Notes: generated from the sequence alone by a model not told the origin. Shown: positions 24,662-33,554, counted from the first letter of the stretch. The stretch is DNA of 64,000 nt from Promicromonospora panici (GCF_900608595.1 NZ_UWYY01000022.1:54818-118817); one strand, 5' to 3'. A program made the numbers and translations.

Positions 24662-25696
24662 ATGACCGGCAGCGCCAACGAGCACGACATGGCCCGCAGT
24701 GACACGCCCAGCCACAAGCTCGGCAACACGTTCACCCGCAGCGCGAGCGAAGGGACCGGCGGCCCCGCCCGCGACCGGGCGAAGCCCGCGGGGACCGACC
24801 CCATCGACGCGGTCGACGCCCCCAGCAGCCTCTCGGGCCTGAACGGCCACGACCAGAACAACCCGGGCGCGGTGAAGGACCTCACCAAGGAGTCCGAGTC
24901 GTACACGCACGGGCACCACGAGTCCGTGCTGCGCTCCCACCGCCGTCGGACGGCGGCCAACTCCGCCGCGTTCCTCCTGCCGCACCTGCTCTCCGACATG
25001 ACGCTGCTCGACGTCGGATGCGGGCCCGGCACCGTCACTGTCGACCTGGCAGAGCGGCTGACACAGGGCAGCGTCGTCGGCGTGGACGCGTCCGACGACG
25101 TCCTGGAGTCCGCCCGCGGCCTCGCGGACGCGCACGGCACGAAGAACATCAGCTTCGAGCACGCCAACGCCTACGAGCTGCCGTTCGCGGACGACTCGTT
25201 CGACGTCGTCTTCGCGCACCAGCTCCTGCAGCACCTCTCCGACCCGGTGGCCGCCCTGCGCGAGATGAAGCGCGTCGCCAAGCCAGGCGGTTTCGTCGCG
25301 GTGCGCGACGCCGACTACGAGGCCATGGCCTGGTACCCCGAGTCCGCGGAGCTCACCGAGTGGAACATGCTCTACCACGAGGTCACCCACACCTACGGCT
25401 TCGAGCCAGACGCCGGCCGCCGGCTCGCCTCCTGGGTGCGTGACGCCGGATTCGACCCCGCCACGATCGAACCCGGCGCCAGCGTCTGGTGCTACGCGAC
25501 CCCCGACGACCGCACCTGGTGGGGCGGCCTGTGGGCGGAGCGCTGCACCCAGTCCAACTTCGCCGTGCAGGCCAAGGACTCGGCGCTCGCGGACGACGTC
25601 GCCCTCGAGCAGCTCGCCCAGGGCTGGCGGGAGTGGGCGGCCGCGCCGGACGGCTGGTTCGCCGTCCTCAACGGCGAGGTGCTGGCGCGGGCGTGA
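24662..25696 (+). CDS. Class I SAM-dependent methyltransferase with a disordered N-terminal extension
   Basis: 344 residues. The SAM-binding core begins near residue 113 with LLDVGCGPGTVTVDL (motif I), followed by VVGVDAS (acidic end of beta 2) and FDVVFAHQLLQHL (motif II/post-II). The arrangement resembles the UbiE/COQ5 group. The first about 80 residues are polar, Gly/Ser/Asp-rich and probably disordered (including SGLNGHDQNNPGAV), an unusual extension for this family. The C-terminal WYPESAELTEWN and WWGGLWAERCTQS segments shape the substrate pocket, whose ligand is unknown. Confidence 0.87.
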   Translation: MTGSANEHDMARSDTPSHKLGNTFTRSASEGTGGPARDRAKPAGTDPIDAVDAPSSLSGLNGHDQNNPGAVKDLTKESESYTHGHHESVLRSHRRRTAANSAAFLLPHLLSDMTLLDVGCGPGTVTVDLAERLTQGSVVGVDASDDVLESARGLADAHGTKNISFEHANAYELPFADDSFDVVFAHQLLQHLSDPVAALREMKRVAKPGGFVAVRDADYEAMAWYPESAELTEWNMLYHEVTHTYGFEPDAGRRLASWVRDAGFDPATIEPGASVWCYATPDDRTWWGGLWAERCTQSNFAVQAKDSALADDVALEQLAQGWREWAAAPDGWFAVLNGEVLARA

Positions 25697-25716
25697 GCGT
25701 CCCGCCGTCGGGCACG

Positions 25717-25722
25717 TAGATT
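25717..25722 (+). promoter_or_regulatory. -10 hexamer of a leaderless promoter (FAH gene)
   Basis: TAGATT, six bases, then GTG at 25729. Confidence 0.6.
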
Positions 25723-25728
25723 GAGCAC

Positions 25729-26508
25729 GTGCGTATCGCTAGATTCACCACCGGAGACGACCCCCGCTTCGCCCTCGTGCAGCAGGAGGGCGACAAGACC
25801 TTCCTCGCCGTCCTGGGCGGCGACCCCCTGTACATGCCGGCCATGCCGACCGGCGAGCGCATCGAGCTGGGTGACGGCGTCCGGCTGCTCGCCCCGGTGA
25901 TCCCGCGCTCCAAGGTGGTGGCCGTGGGCAAGAACTACGTCGACCACGCCAAGGAGATGGGCGGCGAGGTCCCGGCCAGCCCGCTGCTGTTCTTCAAGCC
26001 GAACACCTCGGTGGTCGGCCCGGACGACCCGGTCGTGCTGCCGGACTTCACGCAGGAGGTCTCCTACGAGGCCGAGCTGGCCGTCGTCATCTCCAAGGTC
26101 TGCAAGGACGTCACGCCGGAGAACGCGCCGTCGTACATCCTCGGCTACACGGTCGCGAACGACGTCACCGCGCGGGACGCGCAGCGGACCGACGGCCAGT
26201 GGGCGCGTGCCAAGGGCTTCGACACCTCGTGCCCGCTGGGCCCCTGGATCGACACGGACCTCAACCCGGAGGACGTCGGGGTGCGCTCGCGGGTCAACGG
26301 CGAGCCGCGCCAGGACGGCCGGACCCGGGACATGGTGTTCGACGTACCGTTCCTCGTGTCGTACATCTCCGAGGCGATGACGCTGCTGCCCGGCGACGTG
26401 ATCCTCACCGGGACGCCGGCCGGGGTCGGCCGGATCGACCACGGCGACCGCGTCGAGTGCGAGGTCGAGGGGCTCGGCGTGCTGTCCAACCCGGTGCTGC
26501 GGCGCTGA
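25729..26508 (+). CDS. Fumarylacetoacetate hydrolase family protein
   Basis: 259 residues. The FAH fold is shown by GKNYVDHAKEMG, LLFFKPNTSVVGP, YEAELAVVIS (metal-binding Glu residues), GYTVANDVTARDAQ and LLPGDVILTGTPAGVG. The length and N-terminal small domain fit the 5-oxopent-3-ene-1,2,5-tricarboxylate decarboxylase / acylpyruvase subgroup rather than true tyrosine-pathway FAH. It may act in aromatic breakdown or oxaloacetate decarboxylation, but no pathway neighbours are present. The Nudix gene starts 2 bp after its stop, so the two are co-transcribed. Confidence 0.9.
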   Translation: MRIARFTTGDDPRFALVQQEGDKTFLAVLGGDPLYMPAMPTGERIELGDGVRLLAPVIPRSKVVAVGKNYVDHAKEMGGEVPASPLLFFKPNTSVVGPDDPVVLPDFTQEVSYEAELAVVISKVCKDVTPENAPSYILGYTVANDVTARDAQRTDGQWARAKGFDTSCPLGPWIDTDLNPEDVGVRSRVNGEPRQDGRTRDMVFDVPFLVSYISEAMTLLPGDVILTGTPAGVGRIDHGDRVECEVEGLGVLSNPVLRR

Positions 26509-26510
26509 GG

Positions 26511-27107
26511 GTGCTCAGCGCTGAGCAGCTGCATCACGACGCGTCGCGGGTGCTGCGCGCCTGGACCGGGCCGACGCCGGAGCAGGAACGCCTTCGAGCG
26601 CGGTACGTCCGGCATCTCGACACGCACGATCCGTCGGCCGATCCGTCGGCGGGTGCGAGTTCCGGCGTCTTCCGTGAGTGCGTGCCTGACCACCTCACGG
26701 CGTCGACCCTCGTGCTCTCGCACGACGGCGCACGCGTGCTGCTGACCCTGCATGCCAAGGCACGGCGATGGTTCCAGTTCGGCGGGCACCTGGAGGCGGC
26801 GGACCCCACCCTGGCGGACGCCGCCAGGCGGGAAGCGCGCGAGGAGTCCGGGCTTGCGCTGACGCTCGACCCGGTGCCGGTGCACCTGAACGAGCACGCG
26901 GTGCCGTTCTGCCGGCCGGGCACGGGTGACGCGGATCGTCCGGTGCACCACCTGGACGTGCGGTTCGTCGCCGTCGCCGGCCCGGACGCAGTACCCGTCG
27001 TCTCGGACGAGTCGCTGGACGTGCGCTGGTGGGACGCCGACGCACTGCCGAACCCCGACCTGACCGACCTGGTGGCACTGTCCCGGGCACGGTTCGGTAG
27101 AGCATGA
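26511..27107 (+). CDS. Nudix hydrolase
   Basis: 198 residues, GTG start two bases after the FAH stop. The Nudix box is GGHLEAADPTLADAA then RREAREESGL; it has the one-residue insertion common in actinobacterial members that read GGHxExxD. FVAVAGPDAVPVVSDES and VRWWDADAL form the usual C-terminal sheet. It hydrolyses a nucleoside diphosphate linked to another group; the actual substrate is unknown. The N-terminal 45 residues are helical and not part of the catalytic fold. Confidence 0.86.
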   Translation: MLSAEQLHHDASRVLRAWTGPTPEQERLRARYVRHLDTHDPSADPSAGASSGVFRECVPDHLTASTLVLSHDGARVLLTLHAKARRWFQFGGHLEAADPTLADAARREAREESGLALTLDPVPVHLNEHAVPFCRPGTGDADRPVHHLDVRFVAVAGPDAVPVVSDESLDVRWWDADALPNPDLTDLVALSRARFGRA

Positions 27108-27114
27108 TCGACGC

Positions 27115-27924
27115 ATGATCATCAGACGGTCCACCGCCCAGGTACGGCCGGGCATGCTCGACGAGTTCCGCGCCTTCATCGAGGGCGGCATCACGGAGTT
27201 CGCGTCGCTCGACGGCTTTCTGGGCGACGAGATCGTCGTCGGACCCGACACGCTGACCTACGTGAGCAGGTGGCGGGACACCGCGGCGCTCGCCGGTTAC
27301 GCCGGGCCCGGTTGGCGGACCGAACCGGTGGTGCTGGACGACGAGGACCGCTTCCTGCGCGAACCGCTTCGCGTGCGGCACGTCGAGCTCCGGCCTGCCA
27401 CCGCGGGCGACGCCCCGGCGATCGCCGTAGTCTGGCACACCGGCTGGGGTGACGGGCACCGTGGGCTGGTGCCGCCGGAGCTGGAGCGAGTCCGCACGCG
27501 GGAGTCGTTCGGACCGCGCGCGGCGGACCGGGTCCCAGGCACCACGGTCGCGGTGGTGGGCGCCGTCGTCGGCGAGGGAGTGCCCGGCGTCGGAGTCGCC
27601 GGCTTCGTGACGGTGCACGGCGACGAGGTGGAGCAGGTGCACGTCTCGGCGGCACACCGTGGTTCCGGAATCGCGACAGACCTCTTGTCCGACGGCGAGC
27701 ACCGGGTCGCCGCCGCTGGGCACTCCGAGGCTTGGCTCGCCGTCGTGGCCGGCAACGCGCGGGCACTGCGGTTCTACGAACGTCAGGGCTGGTCCGACGC
27801 CGGACCGCTCGACTACTGGACGGATACCGCTGAAGGCCCGGTGTTGGTGCCGGTGCGCCGGTACGTGAAACGCCTGGTGGACCGTCCCGCGTCGTCGGCG
27901 TCGACCGCCCGCTCAGGCCGCTGA
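27115..27924 (+). CDS. Fusion of an antibiotic-monooxygenase-like ABM domain with a GNAT acetyltransferase
   Basis: 269 residues. Residues 1-88 form a dimeric alpha-beta-barrel ABM domain (MIIRRSTAQVRPGMLDEF, then YVSRWRDTAALAGYAGP). Residues 90-255 form a GNAT domain with VEQVHVSAAHRGSGIATDLL as acetyl-CoA motif A and AVVAGNARALRFYERQGW as motif B. The two domains usually occur as separate proteins. CATGAT lies six bases before the ATG, overlapping the upstream Nudix stop, so it may have both read-through and leaderless expression. Substrates are unknown. Confidence 0.8.
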   Translation: MIIRRSTAQVRPGMLDEFRAFIEGGITEFASLDGFLGDEIVVGPDTLTYVSRWRDTAALAGYAGPGWRTEPVVLDDEDRFLREPLRVRHVELRPATAGDAPAIAVVWHTGWGDGHRGLVPPELERVRTRESFGPRAADRVPGTTVAVVGAVVGEGVPGVGVAGFVTVHGDEVEQVHVSAAHRGSGIATDLLSDGEHRVAAAGHSEAWLAVVAGNARALRFYERQGWSDAGPLDYWTDTAEGPVLVPVRRYVKRLVDRPASSASTARSGR

Positions 27925-27971
27925 CCGGCAGCATTCGTGGCTATTCCGTGGCGGACCAGTCAATATGAGCC

Positions 27972-28420
27972 ATGGCGATCACGCGGCGGTTCCTCGTGCT
28001 GTCCCCTGTGGCGCTCGGCGTCTGCGCGGTCCTGCTCCTGATCTTCTACGTCACGGTCGGCACCGGTACCAGCATCGGGTTGCTGGAGATCGGCATCGCC
28101 CTCCTGGTGGCGCTCGCGGCGACGGTCGTCGTGCTCGCGGTGGTCCTCATCGCCGTCGGGCTGCTCCGTCTGCTGGTGTCCGCAACGCCTGGGCCGCACT
28201 GGGCCTGGCCTTCGGCCTGGTCGCCATCGTCATGGGAATCATCTACATCGGGATCGACGCGTCCATGTCGCCGGGCGACCCGGGGTTCAACATGCTCATC
28301 CTCATGGAGGCTGCCGCCGTGCAGATCCCCGTCTGGCTGACATTCGTCGTCGGGCTCCTGGTCGGCGACCGGCGGAACCGGGCGGCGCGGGACGGAACCG
28401 TCGGTCCCACCACTGCCTAG
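27972..28420 (+). pseudogene. Frameshifted small multi-pass membrane protein
   Basis: The frame from ATG 27972 encodes MAITRRFLVLSPVALG and two hydrophobic helices up to VGLLRLL (about 28170). The matching continuation, VRNAWAALGLAFGLVAIVMG to the TAG at 28418-28420, is in another frame. Placing both against the intact paralogue at 28577-28996 (LLRLRDVHSAWAALGLAV) shows a one-base change near 28170-28180. It is either a broken gene or an assembly or sequencing error. Function of the family is unknown. Confidence 0.72.
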
Positions 28421-28576
28421 GCCTGAGGCCTGCGACTGAGAGCGGGGTGCTGCGGCGCTGACCTGCGTGTATTCCTGGTCATTCCGGCAGGCGCGGCGCG
28501 CGGCGCGTCAGACCGTGTGAGCCACGGGCGGCGGACATTGCTGGTCCTGGTGCCACGCACCAGTCACCATGTGCCT

Positions 28577-28996
28577 ATGACGACCATGCGGCGTTTCCTC
28601 GTCCTGACTCCCGTGGCGTTCATCGTGACCGCGGTCCCGTCCGTCTACCTGGCGCCCGTCATCTGGCTGGAAGGCACCGGCGCCGCCCTCCTGATCGCGC
28701 TCGCGGTGACGGCCGTCGCGCTGGCAGCGGTCCTCGTCGCTGTATGGCTGCTTCGTCTCCGGGATGTCCACAGCGCCTGGGCTGCGCTGGGCTTGGCCGT
28801 CGTCCTGTTCGCCGTCGTCTGCGCGCTCGTCTATGTCGCGGTCGCGCAGCCGTGGCCTAGCGGCGCAGGGTGGGGAGCGGCCCTGGTCGTCGTGGGTGCG
28901 ATCGCCTCTATCCCCGCCTGGCTGGCATACGCCGTCGGACTCCTGGTCGGCGACCTGCGGCACCGGGCGGCCCGGGGACAGAGCGCGGCGGTATGA
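28577..28996 (+). CDS. Small multi-pass membrane protein, intact paralogue
   Basis: 139 residues with four hydrophobic helices and short loops, ending GLLVGDLRHRAARG. Its N-terminus MTTMRRFLVLTPVAF and C-terminus match the frameshifted neighbour, so the two are a tandem duplicate. No domain is recognised. Its stop overlaps the start of the next gene as ATGA, which suggests a membrane-protein operon. Confidence 0.7.
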   Translation: MTTMRRFLVLTPVAFIVTAVPSVYLAPVIWLEGTGAALLIALAVTAVALAAVLVAVWLLRLRDVHSAWAALGLAVVLFAVVCALVYVAVAQPWPSGAGWGAALVVVGAIASIPAWLAYAVGLLVGDLRHRAARGQSAAV

Positions 28997-29565
28997 CTGC
29001 CGCAGGCGCGTCGGGCATGCGGTTGCGCTACCTGATCGCCGCCGCAGTCGCTGGATTCCTCTACGCAGTGGTTCTCACGGGTATTGGGCTGGGGTCCGCC
29101 GCGAGTGCGGAAGCCGCAAATGAGGACGTGGACGTCTGGCCGCTCGGCGCCGTGGTCGGTGCAGTTTTCTTCGGTGTCGTCCTCACCGTGCTCGTCTACG
29201 TCGTGGTGGTGGGTGACCAGATCGGCCGCGTCCGTGACCGGCACGACGTCCGCTTCGTGGCCGTTGCTCAGGCTGGGGTGCTCGTGGTGGTCGACCTAGC
29301 GCTCGTCATGTGGCTCGGTGCCGTGCCGGGTGTGCCATGGACGACGCCGCTGATCCTGCTCGGCGGCCTCCTGTTGGCGACCGTCCCGGGGTGGCTGGTC
29401 GTCGGCGTCCTCCCATGGTTCGTGCGGGGGCCGTCGACGAGCGGCAGCGGGCCGGACGACACCGTCGATGCGGAGTCCGACGACACGGATGAGGGGGTCG
29501 CTGCCCGCCGGGAGATCGCGATCCAGGATGCGCTGGACCGGGTTCGTGCCCGCGAGGGTCGGTGA
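28993..29565 (+). CDS. Membrane protein of unknown function
   Basis: 190 residues with four hydrophobic helices (about 10-32, 48-72, 88-108, 115-136) and an acidic C-terminal tail (DDTVDAESDDTDEG) ending in a helix rich in Arg. The ATG overlaps the previous stop (ATGA). Not recognised; it lies 58 bp upstream of gltX, which has its own promoter. Confidence 0.65.
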   Translation: MTAAGASGMRLRYLIAAAVAGFLYAVVLTGIGLGSAASAEAANEDVDVWPLGAVVGAVFFGVVLTVLVYVVVVGDQIGRVRDRHDVRFVAVAQAGVLVVVDLALVMWLGAVPGVPWTTPLILLGGLLLATVPGWLVVGVLPWFVRGPSTSGSGPDDTVDAESDDTDEGVAARREIAIQDALDRVRAREGR

Positions 29566-29611
29566 TCCGGGGGACTTGGCCCCGCTGGACCGCAGTGTCG
29601 GTCCCACCGCC

Positions 29612-29617
29612 TAGGCT
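29612..29617 (+). promoter_or_regulatory. -10 hexamer of a leaderless promoter (gltX)
   Basis: TAGGCT, six bases, then GTG at 29624. There is no ribosome site. Confidence 0.6.
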
Positions 29618-29623
29618 GGGTCC

Positions 29624-31126
29624 GTGACCTCAGCAACCAACACCTCGACCGGCCCGGCGGCGGCCGCGGCCGTCCGTGTCCGCTTCGCGCCGTCCCCCAC
29701 CGGCATGTTCCACGTGGGCGGCGCCCGCTCCGCGCTGTTCAACTGGGCAGTGGCGAAGCAGCAGGGCGGCACGTTCGTGCTGCGCATCGAGGACACGGAC
29801 GCCTCCCGGAACCAGCCCGAGTGGGTGGACGGGATCATGTCGGCCATGGCGGCCCTCGGGATCACCAAGGACGACCCGGCGTTCGAGGGGCCGTACTTCC
29901 AGTCCGAGAACGCCGGCATCCAGAAGGAGGCCGCACAGCGGCTCTTCGCCGAGGGCAAGGCGTACTACTGCGACTGCACCCGCGACGTCGTCCTGGCGCG
30001 CACCGGCAACCAGCAGACGGGCTACGACGGCTTCTGCCGCGACCGCGGCCTGGAGTACGCCGAGGGCCGCGCCCTGCGCTTCCGCACGCCCGACGAGGGC
30101 GAGACGCAGGTCGTCGACCTGATTCGCGGCAACCCCACGTTCCCGAACCGGAACCTCGAGGACTTCGTCATCGCGCGCGGCAACGGCTCGCCGGTCTTCC
30201 TGCTCGCCAACGTCGTGGACGACATCGACGAGAGCATCACCCTCGTCATGCGCGCCGAGGAGCACCTGCCCAACACCCCGAAGCAGCAGCTGCTGTGGGA
30301 GGCCCTGGGCCAGACCCCGCCGCAGTGGGCGCACATGCCCGTGATCGTCAACGAGAAGCGTCAGAAGCTCTCCAAGCGCCGCGACAAGGTGGCGCTGGAG
30401 GACTACCTCGCCGAGGGCATCCTGCCCGACGCGATGGTCAACTACCTGATGCTGCTCGGCTGGGCGCCCGGCAACGACGAGGAGATCCTTCCGTTCGACG
30501 AGCTGGTGCGCCGGTTCCGCGTCGAGGACATCAACTCGTCGTCGGCGTTCTTCGACATCAAGAAGCTCACGGCGTTCAACGGCGAGTACATCCGCGCCCT
30601 GAGCGTGCCCGAGTTCACCGAGGCCTGCGGCCCGTGGCTCCACGCTCCGCGTGCGCCGTGGAGCGAGGAGCAGTTCGACCAGAAGGTGTTCGACGCCGTC
30701 GCGCCGCTCGCACACTCCCGCGTGGCACTGCTGTCGGAGATCACGGACAACGTCGACTTCCTGTTCCTCGACGAGCCGCAGATCGACGAGGACTCCTGGA
30801 ACAAGGCCTTCAAGGGCGCCGCCGCAGAGCTGCTCGCCGACGTGCGCGCGACCCTCGCCGCGACCGGGACCGGCGAGGTCGCGTGGGAGGCCGAGCCGCT
30901 CAAGGACACGGTTACCGCGGTGGGCGAGGCGCACGGCATGAAGCTCGGCAAGGCGCAGGCCCCGGTCCGGGTTGCCGTGACCGGACGCCGCATCGGCCTA
31001 CCCCTCTTCGAGTCGCTCGAGGTGCTCGGCCGGGAGCGCACGCTCACCCGACTCGACGCGGCGCTGGCTCGCCTCGCCGAGGGCGCCGCCCGGACCGACG
31101 CGGAGGTGCCAGCCGGGGCCCAGTGA
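29624..31126 (+). CDS. gltX: Glutamate--tRNA ligase
   Basis: 500 residues, class I aminoacyl-tRNA synthetase that charges tRNA-Glu and, in actinobacteria that use GatCAB, also misacylates tRNA-Gln. The HIGH-type motif is RFAPSPTGMFHVGG (20-33) and the KMSKS-type motif is KLSKRRDKVALEDY near residue 247. The C-terminal anticodon-binding helical domain is complete. GTG start, leaderless. About 2 kb downstream lie tRNA-Gln and two tRNA-Glu genes, which are this enzyme's substrates. Confidence 0.97.
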   Translation: MTSATNTSTGPAAAAAVRVRFAPSPTGMFHVGGARSALFNWAVAKQQGGTFVLRIEDTDASRNQPEWVDGIMSAMAALGITKDDPAFEGPYFQSENAGIQKEAAQRLFAEGKAYYCDCTRDVVLARTGNQQTGYDGFCRDRGLEYAEGRALRFRTPDEGETQVVDLIRGNPTFPNRNLEDFVIARGNGSPVFLLANVVDDIDESITLVMRAEEHLPNTPKQQLLWEALGQTPPQWAHMPVIVNEKRQKLSKRRDKVALEDYLAEGILPDAMVNYLMLLGWAPGNDEEILPFDELVRRFRVEDINSSSAFFDIKKLTAFNGEYIRALSVPEFTEACGPWLHAPRAPWSEEQFDQKVFDAVAPLAHSRVALLSEITDNVDFLFLDEPQIDEDSWNKAFKGAAAELLADVRATLAATGTGEVAWEAEPLKDTVTAVGEAHGMKLGKAQAPVRVAVTGRRIGLPLFESLEVLGRERTLTRLDAALARLAEGAARTDAEVPAGAQ

Positions 31127-31133
31127 ACTGGGC

Positions 31134-31139
31134 TAGCGT
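31134..31139 (+). promoter_or_regulatory. -10 hexamer of a leaderless promoter (CPBP protease)
   Basis: TAGCGT, seven bases, then GTG at 31147, directly after the gltX stop. Confidence 0.58.
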
Positions 31140-31146
31140 GTCTGGC

Positions 31147-32268
31147 GTGACCGACGCCACCACCCCTGACGCCGCGCAGCCTCCCGCGATGCCGCCTCCG
31201 CCGGTGCCGCCCTCGGCGGTACCGGCTCCCGGACCGCGCGAGTACCCACAGGCCCTCCGCGGCCCGAAACACCGGTGGTGGCGGCCGCTGATCGGGCTGG
31301 TCGCGATGACCGGCGCCGTGATCGTGCTGGTCGGGGCGCTGCTGCTGTACGCGATCGGCTACATGGTCGCGCAGACGCTCGGCGCGGAACTCCCGAACCC
31401 GACGGCGGTCCCCAACTCCTGGTTCGTCTCGCCCGTCGGCATGCTCGTGACCAACCTCGGCCTCGCCCTCGGCATCCCGCTCGCGCTCGTGGCCGTCTGG
31501 GCGCAGGCCGGGCGCGCGGGCCTGGTGTCGTCCGTGCTGGGCCGCGTGCGCTGGCGCCTGCTGCTCGGCGCGATCGGGCTGTCGCTGCTGCTCCTGGTGC
31601 CGCTCACCCTGGGCAGCGACCTCCTGGTGACGCAGCTGGGGCTTGCGCCCGAGGGCTCGGACGCCTCAGGCACGGGCGCGGGCACCGAGGAGTCCGGCTG
31701 GTGGCCGCTCACCCCGGCGTCCGGCTGGGCCGTCCTCGCGATAGTGATCCTGCTGACCACGCCGCTGCAGGCCGCCGGCGAGGAGTACTTCTTCCGCGGC
31801 TGGCTGTCGCAGTGGATCGGCAGCATGCTGCGCTGGCGTTGGCTCGCCCTCATCGTGCCCGCCGCCGTGTCCGCGCTCCTGTTCGCGTTCGCGCACGGCG
31901 CGCAGAGTCCCTGGCTCTTCGCCGACCGGCTCGTCTTCGGCCTGATCGCCAGCCTGCTCGTCTGGCGGACCGGCGGGCTCGAGCTCGCCGTCGGGCTGCA
32001 CGCCGCGAACAACCTCTTCGCATTCGGCCTCGCCATCGCCTACGACGGCCTGGAGGAGTCGCTCCTGATCACCGAGGTGGCGCCCATCGAGGGCGCGGTC
32101 AGCATCAGCGTCACGATCGTCACCACCGCAGTCCTGCTGTGGTGGGCACGACGCCGCAGGCTCGCCGTGGTCGTGCCCGATCCGGTGGCGCCCGTCCCAG
32201 CAGGGCCTGTTCCGACGGGCCCGGTTCCGGGAGAGCCCGGCAGGGGCGAGGGAGAGACGACGGCGTGA
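31147..32268 (+). CDS. CPBP family glutamic-type intramembrane protease
   Basis: 373 residues. The Pro/Ala-rich N-terminus (to about 40) is followed by about eight helices. The three catalytic motifs of the Rce1/CPBP fold are complete: GEEYFFRGW (motif 1), FAFAHG (motif 2) and GLHAANNLF (motif 3). The C-terminal tail has short Pro-Val-Pro repeats. CPBP proteins process prenylated proteins in eukaryotes; in bacteria some are linked to bacteriocin immunity or maturation, but no such gene is near. GTGA overlap couples it to the following HAD gene. Confidence 0.88.
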   Translation: MTDATTPDAAQPPAMPPPPVPPSAVPAPGPREYPQALRGPKHRWWRPLIGLVAMTGAVIVLVGALLLYAIGYMVAQTLGAELPNPTAVPNSWFVSPVGMLVTNLGLALGIPLALVAVWAQAGRAGLVSSVLGRVRWRLLLGAIGLSLLLLVPLTLGSDLLVTQLGLAPEGSDASGTGAGTEESGWWPLTPASGWAVLAIVILLTTPLQAAGEEYFFRGWLSQWIGSMLRWRWLALIVPAAVSALLFAFAHGAQSPWLFADRLVFGLIASLLVWRTGGLELAVGLHAANNLFAFGLAIAYDGLEESLLITEVAPIEGAVSISVTIVTTAVLLWWARRRRLAVVVPDPVAPVPAGPVPTGPVPGEPGRGEGETTA

Positions 32269-33044
32269 CGATCCACGGCATCCTGTTCGACGTCGACGAC
32301 ACGCTCGTCGACACCAAGGGCGCCTTCGCGCGGGCGCTCGCGGCCGTGCGGGCGGAGTACATGCCGAACGTCCCGCCCGAGCGCGAGCCGGAGATCCTGT
32401 CGCACTGGCGCACCGACCCGGGCGGCTACTACCGCCGCTACACGAGCGGTGAGATGGACCACGTGACGCAGCGGCGGCTCCGGGCCGAGCTGCTGCACGA
32501 GACGTTCGGCGCCGCCCCGGTCACGGCGTCGTCGTTCGACGCCTGGGACGCGCTGTTCTGGGGCACGTTCGAGAAGTCGTGGACGGCGCACCCGGACGCC
32601 CGGGCGGCGGTCGACGCCGTCGTCGCCGCGGGGCTCCGCGTCGGCGTGGTGACGAACGCCGCCACCGAGCTGCAGGAGCGAAAGCTGAAGCTGGCCGGGC
32701 TGGCCGACCTGCCCGTGCTCGTCGGGGTGGACACGCTGGGCTTCGGCAAGCCCGACCCGCGGGTGTTCCTCGAGGGGGCGCGGCGGCTGGGTACCGACCC
32801 GGCCCGTACCGCGTACGTGGGCGACGAGCCCACCGTGGACGCGCTGGCGGCCCGCGACGCTGGCCTGACCGGCGTCTGGCTGGACCGGGCGGGTCACCGG
32901 CGTGGTCCGGGCTACACAGGCCCTCCGCTGCCCGACGGCGGCCTGCGTGACCTGCAGGATCCCGCTGCCCTGCGCGCGGCCGGCGTCGTGGTGATCGAGA
33001 CGCTTGCGAGCCTTCCGGGTGCCCTCGGTTACGGCTCTCAGTAG
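32265..33044 (+). CDS. HAD superfamily hydrolase
   Basis: 259 residues. Motif I is ILFDVDDTLVD (nucleophile Asp9, acid/base Asp11), motif II VVTNA, the Lys motif lies in GFGKPDPRVF and motif IV is YVGDEPTVDALAARDAGL. The helical cap between motif I and II (30-110) makes it a subclass I phosphatase of the YjjG/Gph type. The GTG overlaps the protease stop. The substrate is unknown. Confidence 0.87.
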   Translation: MTIHGILFDVDDTLVDTKGAFARALAAVRAEYMPNVPPEREPEILSHWRTDPGGYYRRYTSGEMDHVTQRRLRAELLHETFGAAPVTASSFDAWDALFWGTFEKSWTAHPDARAAVDAVVAAGLRVGVVTNAATELQERKLKLAGLADLPVLVGVDTLGFGKPDPRVFLEGARRLGTDPARTAYVGDEPTVDALAARDAGLTGVWLDRAGHRRGPGYTGPPLPDGGLRDLQDPAALRAAGVVVIETLASLPGALGYGSQ

Positions 33045-33204
33045 TCCGGACCACGGCTCGCGATGGCCCGAACCGGCGCGCGTGACGGACGGCACCCTCA
33101 TTCCGTTTTGCCCACCGTCCGAGGTCAGGTAGTGTTCTCCAGCGGTAAGGCCTCCACGGAAAGCCTGTAGGAGATAGGTGTATCCAGCGAGGTTGTTACC
33201 CCCA

Positions 33205-33276
33205 TGGGGTATGGTGTAATTGGCAGCACGAGTGATTCTGGTTCACTTAGTCTAGGTTCGAGTCCTGGTACCCCAG
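33205..33276 (+). tRNA. tRNA-Gln (anticodon CTG)
   Basis: 72 nt. The acceptor stem TGGGGTA pairs with TACCCCA and the discriminator is G. The anticodon loop is in TGATTCTGGTTCA, reading CTG. The T-arm is TCTAGGTTCGAGTCCTGG-like. The CCA end is not encoded. The 160 bp upstream hold no gene and probably carry its promoter. Confidence 0.95.
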
Positions 33277-33364
33277 CGCAGACCACAGCGCACGTACGGC
33301 CGATGTGTAACCCTGGCCGGTGCGCTAAGGTTTCACGGCAACCGGTCCGTAACCGGTAGTTCAG

Positions 33365-33437
33365 GCCCCCATCGTCTAGCGGCCTAGGACGCCGCCCTCT
33401 CACGGCGGTAACGCGGGTTCAAATCCCGCTGGGGGTA
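33365..33437 (+). tRNA. tRNA-Glu (anticodon CTC), copy 1
   Basis: 73 nt. Acceptor GCCCCCA pairs with TGGGGGT (the outermost pair is G-T), anticodon stem CCGCC/GGCGG with loop CTCTCAC (anticodon CTC), and T-stem GCGGG/CCCGC is fully paired. CCA is not encoded. Confidence 0.95.
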
Positions 33438-33474
33438 CGCAGGTCCTTCGGCTTCGGCCGGCGGATCCGTTCAG

Positions 33475-33547
33475 GCCCCCATCGTCTAGCGGCCTAGGAC
33501 GCCGCCCTCTCACGGCGGTAGCGCGGGTTCAAATCCCACTGGGGGTA
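33475..33547 (+). tRNA. tRNA-Glu (anticodon CTC), copy 2 with a T-stem mismatch
   Basis: Identical to copy 1 except for two bases: A to G in the variable region and G to A in the 3' strand of the T-stem. The latter turns the second T-stem pair into C-A (GCGGG against CCCAC). It may be a slightly destabilised copy. 37 nt separate the copies, and a terminator follows directly. Confidence 0.93.
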
Positions 33548-33554
33548 CAGCAGG

